A stretch of DNA of 64,000 nt from Tsuneonella rigui (GTDB lineage: Bacteria; Pseudomonadota; Alphaproteobacteria; Sphingomonadales; Sphingomonadaceae): contig NZ_RSEL01000028.1 of the NCBI RefSeq assembly GCF_003958625.1, forward strand, positions 229,501-293,500, read 5' to 3'. The notes beneath the pieces were generated by a model, which ran no database searches, was not told where the DNA came from, and worked only from the letters and a program-made list of their open reading frames with translations. Both the position numbers and the translations under genes were made by a program. Of the stretch, positions 58,076 to 64,000 are shown piece after piece (position 1 is the first letter of the stretch; each line of letters starts with the position of its first letter).

Positions 58076-58741
58076 ATGAACGACCCCGTCACCGCCGCCG
58101 CGCCGGCCGTCCCCCGCTCACTGTTCGTCTATGCGATTATCTACGGCGGCATGACCGTGCTCGCCGGGATGCTCGGCAACAAGCAGGTTGCGCTCGGCCC
58201 GCTGGCGGTGGAGGCGGGGATCTTCGCATTCCTGATGCTGGTCGTGCTGTCGAGCACGGTGGCGCAGGTCCACGGGCGCAAGGCAGCCGACCGGCTGGTG
58301 TTCTGGGGCTTCCTGCCGCTCGCGCTGTCGATCGCACTGATCTTCGTGGTGCTGCAGCTGCCCGCATCGCCCGACATGCCAGCCGACCGGCAGGCCGCGT
58401 TCGAGCTGATGATGGGCAGCACCCCGCGGATCATGGCGGCGGGCCCGGTGGCGTACGGCGTGTCGCTGTTCCTTAACGTGTGGTTGTTCTCGGCCTTGCG
58501 CGGGAAAAGCGAGAACAGCGGCGGCGCGTTCATGCTGGTGCGCGGCGCGATCGCCTCGGCGCTGAGTCAGGTGGTCGACACGCTGATCTTCATCACGCTG
58601 GCGTTCTACGGCGAGTTCCCGATCCGTGACCTCCTGATCGGCCAGATGATCGCCAAGGTGACGCTGTCGATCGTGCTGGTGCCGCCGCTGATCGCGCTCG
58701 GCGTGGCGGTCGCCCGCCGGCTCGATCGCGCTCCCGCCTGA
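58076..58741 (+). CDS. Queuosine precursor transporter (YhhQ/DUF165 family)
   Basis: A 221-residue inner-membrane importer for preQ0/preQ1-type precursors used in tRNA queuosine modification. I place the start at ATG 58076; the upstream extension is non-membrane and overlaps the divergent leader. Six helices are seen, with family landmarks VYAIIYGGMTVLAGMLGNKQVALGPLAVEAG, LNVWLFSALRG, RGAIASALSQVVDTLIFITLAFYGEF and LIGQMIAKVTLSIVLVPPLIAL. The conserved D in SQVVDT and the K in GNKQV are family features. It is followed ten bases later by moeA. Confidence 0.88.
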   Translation: MNDPVTAAAPAVPRSLFVYAIIYGGMTVLAGMLGNKQVALGPLAVEAGIFAFLMLVVLSSTVAQVHGRKAADRLVFWGFLPLALSIALIFVVLQLPASPDMPADRQAAFELMMGSTPRIMAAGPVAYGVSLFLNVWLFSALRGKSENSGGAFMLVRGAIASALSQVVDTLIFITLAFYGEFPIRDLLIGQMIAKVTLSIVLVPPLIALGVAVARRLDRAPA

Positions 58742-58751
58742 GCCTGTCGCC

Positions 58752-59936
58752 TTGGCCGCGCCGATCCCCTTCGACGCGGCGCTGGCGCTGATTGGCGAAG
58801 TCGAACCGCTCGACAGCGAGAGGGTTCCGCTAGCCCGAGCCGCCGGGCGCACGCTCGCCGCCAACCTGGTGTCGCGCGGCCAGGCGCCTCGCTCCGCGGT
58901 CTCGACGATGGACGGCTACGCGATTGTCGATGCCGCGACCGCGCCGGGCGAATGGCTCGACGTGACCGGCGAATCGCGCGCCGGTGCCTGGTGGCGCGGT
59001 GCGGTCGCGCCGGGACAGGCGGTGCGCGTATTCACCGGCGCGGGCGTTCCGGCGGGCGCGACCCGGGTGATCATCCAGGAACATGCCGAGCGGAATGGCG
59101 GGCGCGTGCGCTTCACGCCCGGCTACGGCCCCGCGACCTACATCCGCGCGGCGGGCAGCGACTTCGCCGCCGAGGCGATGCTGCTGCCCGCCGGTACGCG
59201 GCTGACCCCGCGCATGCTGGTCGCAGCGGGGGCGGCCGACCGGGCGGAGGTGACCGTCGGACGCGTGCCTCGCGTGGCGATCCTCGCCACAGGCGACGAA
59301 CTCGCCCCGCCCGGCGAGGCGCATGCCCGGCAGGATGCAATCCCCGAGACCATCGGCCTCGGCGTGGCGGCATTGGCGAAGAGTGCGGGAGCCGAGGTCA
59401 TCGCGCGGGCGATCTGCCCCGACGATCTTGGACGCCTGACCGCGCTAGCGGGAGACCTGCTTGCCGCCGCCGACCTGGTGGTCGTGACTGGCGGCGCCTC
59501 GGTGGGCGAGCGCGATTTCGCCAAGGCAAGCTTCGCCGCGCACGGGCTGACGCTGGCGTTCGAGAAGGTCGCGATCAAACCGGGCAAGCCGGTATGGCTG
59601 GGCCGCTGCGGCGAGTGCCACGTGCTTGGCCTGCCCGGCAATCCGACGTCGGCCATGGTCACCGCCGCGCTGTTCCTGCGCCCGCTGCTGGCGCGGCTGC
59701 AGGGCGGCAAAGCGGAGCATCGCTGGCGGACCATGCCGCTCGCTGCCCCGCTTCCGGCGACCGACGAGCGCGAGACTTTTGCGCGGGCGCGATGGGAAGA
59801 TGACGGCCTGACCCCGCTCGGCAATCAGGACAGCGGCGCGCAAAGCCCGCTCACCCAAGCCGACTGGCTGATCCGCTGTCTCGCCCACCAGCCACTGCTG
59901 GCGGCGGGCGCGACGGTCCGCGCGCTGGCGTTCTAG
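58752..59936 (+). CDS. moeA: Molybdopterin molybdenumtransferase MoeA
   Basis: Inserts molybdate into adenylylated molybdopterin in cofactor synthesis. A 394-residue protein with SAVSTMDGYAIVDA (the MDGYA motif), YIRAAGSDF, VAILATGDEL, VVVTGGASVGERDF, FEKVAIKPGKPVWLG and VLGLPGNPTSAMVTA. This is the full MoeA set of domain motifs, at usual length. The start appears to be TTG 58752, giving MAAPIPFDAALALI; no ATG or GTG fits and the ribosome site is weak. Coupling to the upstream transporter (10 bases) is likely. The stop overlaps a convergent ThDP enzyme's stop (CTAG). Confidence 0.94.
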   Translation: MAAPIPFDAALALIGEVEPLDSERVPLARAAGRTLAANLVSRGQAPRSAVSTMDGYAIVDAATAPGEWLDVTGESRAGAWWRGAVAPGQAVRVFTGAGVPAGATRVIIQEHAERNGGRVRFTPGYGPATYIRAAGSDFAAEAMLLPAGTRLTPRMLVAAGAADRAEVTVGRVPRVAILATGDELAPPGEAHARQDAIPETIGLGVAALAKSAGAEVIARAICPDDLGRLTALAGDLLAAADLVVVTGGASVGERDFAKASFAAHGLTLAFEKVAIKPGKPVWLGRCGECHVLGLPGNPTSAMVTAALFLRPLLARLQGGKAEHRWRTMPLAAPLPATDERETFARARWEDDGLTPLGNQDSGAQSPLTQADWLIRCLAHQPLLAAGATVRALAF

Positions 59937-61594
59937 CTCTTGAGTTTCATCGTCGGGGATAGCTCGGCGGTCGGCAGCACGATCTCGATCAGCGCCGCCT
60001 CGCCCGATGCACGCGCCGCTTCGAACGCAGACGCGAAGTCCTCGGTCTTCTCTACGCGCCAGCCGGCGATGCCGTAGCTTTGGGCCAGCGCGGCGAAGTC
60101 GGGATTGACCAGCTCGGTGCCGACCACGTGACCGGGGTAGCGCCGCTCCTGGTGCATGCGGATGGTGCCGTAGGCGCCGTTGTTCACCACCACCACGATC
60201 ACCGGCACGCGGTGGCGGACGATGGTGGCCAGCTCGGTGCTCGCCATCATGAAGCAGCCGTCGCCCGCGAAGCACACCACCGGCCGATCGGGGTGACGGA
60301 TACCGGCGGCGATCGCGGCGGGGAGGCCGTAGCCCATCGCCCCGCTGGTCGGCGCAAGCTGGGTCCCGCGCCGCTTGTAGCGGAAGAAGCGATGGAGCCA
60401 GATCGCGTAGTTGCCCGCGCCGTTGGTGACGATCGCCTCATCTGGCAGCGTGTCGGCCAGCCAGCCGACGATCTTCGCCATGTCGACCGGACCGACCGAG
60501 GCGGGCGGCTGTTGCCACGCCTCGTAATCGGCGCGGGCGGACTGGCGCCAGTCGTCCCACTTCGGCGCCAGCGACAATCCGGCGGCGGCCTTGGCGAACG
60601 CATTGACGTCGGCGGTGATCGCCAGCGCCGGCTGGTACACCCGCCCCAGCTCGCTCGCGTCGGGATAGACATGCACCAGCTTCGGCCCGGGACTCGGCGC
60701 ATCGAGGTTGGTGTAACCGTCGGTGACGATCTCCCCCAGTCGCGTGCCGACCGCAACAATCAGGTCCGCCTCTCGCCAGCGCGCCTTGAGCTTGGGATTG
60801 ATGCCCAGCGCGCTCTCGCCGACGTAATTGGGGTGGCGGTTGTCGAACAGGTCCTGCCGCCGGAACCCGCAGGTCACCGGCAGGCCCGACGCTTCGACGA
60901 ACCGGGTGAGGTCGGCGAGGCCCTCATCAGTCCAGCCCGAACCGCCCAAAACCAGCAGCGGTCGCTCGGCGCTGTTCAGCAGCTCGATCAAGCGCTTCAC
61001 TGACGCGTCGTCGGGCGCTGGGCGCGAGGGGCGAGGTTGAACCTGTTGTGCGCCGACTTGCACCTGCTCACTGAGCATGTCCTCAGGCAGCGCGATCACC
61101 ACCGGCCCCGGCCGGCCACCCAGCGCGACCGCATAGGCCCGGCCGACAATCTCGGGAATCCGCGTCCCGTCGTCGATCTGCGTCGCCCATTTGGCGAGGT
61201 CGCCGAAAGTCGCCGGGTAGTCGACCTCCTGGAAAGCCCCCCGCCCAATCTGGTCGCGCGGCACCTGGCCGACGAACAGGATCATCGGCGTGCTGTCGTG
61301 CTTTGCCGTGTGAATCCCGATACTTGCATGGCATGCGCCGGGCCCGCGGGTGACGAAGCAGATGCCCGGCTTACCTGTAAGCTTGCCCCACGCCTCGGCC
61401 ATATTGGCCGCCCCCGCCTCGTGCCGGCAGACCACCAGCTTGATCGCCTCGCCCGCCTCATAGATCGCGTCGAGCGCGGCGAGATAGCTCTCGCCCGGCA
61501 CGCAGAACACCGTGTCCACCCCCCGCGCGATCAGCTCGCGAATGAGGATCTGACCACCGGTAAGGCGGCTGCCGGAGAATGCTTGGGTCGTCAT
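59933..61594 (-). CDS. Thiamine-diphosphate enzyme, acetolactate synthase-like
   Basis: A 553-residue soluble enzyme. The N-terminal Pyr domain has GVDTVFCVPGESYLAALDAIY, VVCRHEAGAANMAEAWGKLTG and the catalytic-type Glu context. The PP domain carries CFAGDGCFMMASTELATI followed by VVNNGAYGTIRMHQERRYPGH, the GDG...NN thiamine-diphosphate motif. It belongs with acetolactate-synthase, benzoylformate-decarboxylase and related 2-oxoacid enzymes. The biosynthetic IlvB partner, ilvH, is absent, so the substrate is open. The start is ATG 61594, immediately downstream of a perfect inverted repeat. Confidence 0.88.
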   Translation of the reverse strand: MTTQAFSGSRLTGGQILIRELIARGVDTVFCVPGESYLAALDAIYEAGEAIKLVVCRHEAGAANMAEAWGKLTGKPGICFVTRGPGACHASIGIHTAKHDSTPMILFVGQVPRDQIGRGAFQEVDYPATFGDLAKWATQIDDGTRIPEIVGRAYAVALGGRPGPVVIALPEDMLSEQVQVGAQQVQPRPSRPAPDDASVKRLIELLNSAERPLLVLGGSGWTDEGLADLTRFVEASGLPVTCGFRRQDLFDNRHPNYVGESALGINPKLKARWREADLIVAVGTRLGEIVTDGYTNLDAPSPGPKLVHVYPDASELGRVYQPALAITADVNAFAKAAAGLSLAPKWDDWRQSARADYEAWQQPPASVGPVDMAKIVGWLADTLPDEAIVTNGAGNYAIWLHRFFRYKRRGTQLAPTSGAMGYGLPAAIAAGIRHPDRPVVCFAGDGCFMMASTELATIVRHRVPVIVVVVNNGAYGTIRMHQERRYPGHVVGTELVNPDFAALAQSYGIAGWRVEKTEDFASAFEAARASGEAALIEIVLPTAELSPTMKLKS

Positions 61595-61603
61595 CGGGTG
61601 GCC

Positions 61604-61640
61604 CTGCTTGAGCGGAACTTATGCGCTTTCGCTCAAGCAG
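61604..61640 (-). promoter_or_regulatory. 11-bp perfect inverted repeat upstream of the ThDP enzyme gene
   Basis: CTGCTTGAGCG (61604-61614) and CGCTCAAGCAG (61630-61640) are exact inverses with a 15-base spacer. It lies between the M16 peptidase stop (61669) and the ThDP gene start (61594). There is no T-run, so termination is only possible; an operator or leader hairpin controlling the ThDP gene is equally likely. Confidence 0.45.
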
Positions 61641-61668
61641 GTTTAGGCGCCGCCCGCCACCCCGCGCG

Positions 61669-64000
61669 TCAGCCCGCCGGCTTCGGCACCACCCGGATTT
61701 CCACCGCCGCGGCGGGATCGAGGTAGCGGTCGGCCGCCGCGCCGATCTCGGCCGGGGTGATCGCCTCCAGCACCGCCGCGCGGGTGCGCCGCCGCTCGAG
61801 GTACTCGGGCTTGGTCTGCGCCTCCGCGACCAGCGCAACCCAGCTGCCGTTCTCGCGCGCCTGGCGCTGCCAGCGTTCGAGGATCGGCTGGCGCGCGCGG
61901 AGCATCTCGTCCGCGCTCGGCGGCGTGGCGCGCAAGTCCTTGGCGATCTCGCGGACCGCGCTCGCCACCGCATCCATCGACGACTGCGCCGCCGGAGCCG
62001 AGGCGGTCAGGTAGCCGAACCCCTTGTAGGTCGAGGAATCGACCGACGCGGCATTGGGGGTGTAGGTCGCACCCAGCTTCTCGCGCACGACGTCGATCAG
62101 CCGCAACTCCATCACCGCCGCAAGCAGGTCGCGGGTCAGCGAGTCCTTGAGGTCGTGATCGTCGGTCGTCGGCCAGTTGAGCGAGATCGCGCCCTGGTCG
62201 GCCGATCCGCCGTGGTAGATCGTCCTGAGCTTGCGATCGGCGGTGAACGCCACCGGCCGCACGCCGGCCACCACGGCCTCGGCCGCGCCGCGCTGAGGCA
62301 GGGCGCCGAGCGTCTTGGCAACCGCCGCGATCGCCGCGTCTTGGTCGAAGTCGCCGACCAGGCCGAGCTCGATCTTGCCGCCCGCCAACTGCGGCGCGAG
62401 GACCGCTTTCACATCGTCGATCGTCCGCGCTGCGAGCACCGCCGGGTCGTTGAACCCGAATCGCGCGTCCTCTCCGGTCAGAATCCACGGCACCGCCACC
62501 GCGGCGAGCTGCGAAGGATTCGAGATGACGTTCTTGGCGATGACCGGGCCCATGCCGGCCCACTGCGCCTGAGTCGCCGGGTCGTAGGCCGGATCGGTCA
62601 GTTCGGCGGCGAGCAGCTTCAGCTGCAGCTCAAGGTCGGCAGCGGTGGTGCCGCCGGACGCGACGATGCCATCGTCATCCACGCCGAGCCCGATGCCGAC
62701 CTGCCGCCCTGCAGTAATCCGCCGCAGCTCGTCGACATTGTGCTTGCCGAGCCCACTGAGCGAGGTGAGGATCTGTACTGCGACCGGCAGTCCGGGCTGG
62801 TCGGCCGGGAACACCTGCCCTCCCGAGCCGATGTCGGCGTACCAGGCGATCTTGCCGGGCTCGAAATCGGTCTTCTTGAGGTTGAGCTCGACCCCGTTGG
62901 CGAAGCGGACGGTACGGATGCCGAGGTCGGCGATCATGGTGTCCGACACCACTTTGCCCGGGGCGCCGAAATCGTCGTAGGCGAACGCCTTGGTCGCTTC
63001 CTCGACCGGCGCGGTGACCGCGACCTTGGCGCTGCCGGCGAGCGCGGAGTTGATGGCGGCAATCTCGACCGGCTGCTTGGTTGCGACGTGGACCAGCGTC
63101 GGCCCGCCGTTCCACGCGGCACGGAACGCCTCGCTCGCCGCCTCGGCGGTCAGCGTCGGATCGAGCGCGTTGTAAAGCGCGAGCGTGCCGGTCGGCGACA
63201 GGAACACGCTGTCCGACAGCGAGGAGCTAGCCAGTCGATCGGCGATGGCGGCGCTCGACCGGCCACCTTCCTGCTTGACCGCGTTCTCGAGCGCGGTGCG
63301 GATGTTGGCCTTGGCCTCGGCGATCTCCGCGCCGGTGAAGCCGAACTGCACGGCGCGGCGCAGCTCCTGCTCGCCGACCGTGATTGCGGGTTGCCACATG
63401 CCGTCCTTGGCGACGACGATCATGGTCGCAGCATGCGCGCTGCGGGCAACGTCCTGCGTCGCCGCCTGGCCCAGCAGGATCGGGCTGTCAGCCTTGTGCG
63501 CGATCGTGTTGAGCCGATTGCTGAGCGCGGCGCTGGCGATCGCTTCGAGCGTCTCTCGGCGCTGCTCGGCGACGCTATTGGTCGACTTTTCGTACGGCGT
63601 CACGCGATCGAACTCGATGATTTCCGGCGTCGCGGGATCGGAGAAGGTCGCCACCTTCGCGACCTTCGCCGGGCTGATCTTGGGCATGTAGTTGGGCAGC
63701 GCGGTGCCCGTGGGCTTCCAGTTCGAGAAGCGGCTGCGCACTTCCTTCTCCATCGCGTCGACATCGAAGTCGCCGACCATCACCAGCGTAGCGCGATCGG
63801 GGCGGTAGTAGCCCTCGTAGAACGCCTTCAGCTGCGCCGCGGTTATGTTGCCGATCGATTCCGGGGTACCGGTCACGCCGGGCCCAAAGCGCGGGTCGCC
63901 GATCTGCTTGCCCAGCGCATCGATCGTGCGCCGCAGCTGCGGCACGTCGCGCACGCGGTACTCGGACAGGATGATGCCGCGCTCGCGGTCGACCGCCGCC
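61669..64000 (-). CDS. M16 family metallopeptidase (N-terminus cut by window edge)
   Basis: At least 776 residues; the reading frame stays open to the window edge, and VDRERGIILSEYRVRDVPQL precedes what could be mistaken for a start at 63954. The ERGIILSE block is the M16 helix that follows the HxxEH zinc site, so that site lies outside the window. Visible are FYEGYYRPDRATLVMVGDFD (the end of M16 domain 1) and a second, inactive-type half with RFANGVELNLKKTDFEPGKIA and DLELQLKLLAAELTDPAY. The tandem layout is that of zinc-protease/PqqL-like periplasmic peptidases of about 950 residues. No regulatory partner is visible. Confidence 0.9.
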   Translation of the reverse strand, partial: AAVDRERGIILSEYRVRDVPQLRRTIDALGKQIGDPRFGPGVTGTPESIGNITAAQLKAFYEGYYRPDRATLVMVGDFDVDAMEKEVRSRFSNWKPTGTALPNYMPKISPAKVAKVATFSDPATPEIIEFDRVTPYEKSTNSVAEQRRETLEAIASAALSNRLNTIAHKADSPILLGQAATQDVARSAHAATMIVVAKDGMWQPAITVGEQELRRAVQFGFTGAEIAEAKANIRTALENAVKQEGGRSSAAIADRLASSSLSDSVFLSPTGTLALYNALDPTLTAEAASEAFRAAWNGGPTLVHVATKQPVEIAAINSALAGSAKVAVTAPVEEATKAFAYDDFGAPGKVVSDTMIADLGIRTVRFANGVELNLKKTDFEPGKIAWYADIGSGGQVFPADQPGLPVAVQILTSLSGLGKHNVDELRRITAGRQVGIGLGVDDDGIVASGGTTAADLELQLKLLAAELTDPAYDPATQAQWAGMGPVIAKNVISNPSQLAAVAVPWILTGEDARFGFNDPAVLAARTIDDVKAVLAPQLAGGKIELGLVGDFDQDAAIAAVAKTLGALPQRGAAEAVVAGVRPVAFTADRKLRTIYHGGSADQGAISLNWPTTDDHDLKDSLTRDLLAAVMELRLIDVVREKLGATYTPNAASVDSSTYKGFGYLTASAPAAQSSMDAVASAVREIAKDLRATPPSADEMLRARQPILERWQRQARENGSWVALVAEAQTKPEYLERRRTRAAVLEAITPAEIGAAADRYLDPAAAVEIRVVPKPAG

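Noticed and set aside
63952-63954. GTG at 63954 as the start of the M16 peptidase
   Set aside because: The frame stays open upstream to the window edge and encodes ERGIILSEYR, a conserved internal M16 segment, so the gene is truncated rather than starting here.

Overview
The window is about 66% GC chromosomal DNA with dense, mostly co-directional genes. It looks like an alphaproteobacterium, most likely Sphingomonadales. The grounds are an Oar-type TonB-dependent receptor next to a TonB protein, a set of short conserved alphaproteobacterial proteins, and GC-rich palindromic intergenic repeats of the kind common in sphingomonads. I see no rRNA, tRNA, CRISPR array, insertion sequence or prophage, and no stretch over 300 bases without a gene. 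Both edges cut genes: a DUF3072 protein on the left and an M16 peptidase on the right.

Layout. 1-2.7 kb: DUF3072, a DUF3667 membrane protein and NADP-glutamate dehydrogenase. 2.9-23.1 kb: one rightward operon encoding a TPR-CHAT protein with an intact His/Cys dyad, a CHASE2 class III adenylate cyclase, a secreted unknown protein, a two-partner secretion pair (TpsB and a 3039-residue TpsA), a multihaem cytochrome c and a tandem GlcG/HbpS-type lipoprotein. 23.1-30.5 kb: two coupled DUF4331 proteins facing away from an outer-membrane barrel coupled to a decahaem cytochrome with LVIVD repeats. 36.7-30.7 kb, leftward: an FAD reductase fused to two cNMP-binding domains and a four-cluster ferredoxin, a minimal dihaem cytochrome b, an FHA-like/decahaem membrane cytochrome, and a CpdA-like phosphoesterase. 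A CcmI-like TPR gene diverges from this operon.

37.8-49 kb: FtsH; a HupE-like / peptidyl-prolyl isomerase / DUF3604 trio; and a mannose cluster (manA, manC, GH130, GT4). 49-56 kb: TonB, its likely receptor, an isopenicillin-N-synthase-like oxygenase and a CNT nucleoside transporter. 56-58 kb: eight very small leftward genes, including a 30-residue membrane peptide. 58-64 kb: a queuosine-precursor transporter, MoeA, a ThDP enzyme and an M16 peptidase.

The most interesting part is 2.9-37.7 kb. The leftward operon can be read as an electron path from cytoplasmic NAD(P)H through FAD and four [4Fe-4S] clusters, then through a dihaem b protein, to a membrane-tethered decahaem cytochrome. A barrel/decahaem pair could carry the path across the outer membrane. 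The same locus holds a predicted cAMP writer (CHASE2 cyclase), a reader (two cNMP domains on the reductase) and an eraser (CpdA-like enzyme). I infer a cAMP-controlled trans-envelope electron-transfer system linked to a secreted exoprotein. I do not recognise it as a described system, and the functional links are inference from domains and gene order.
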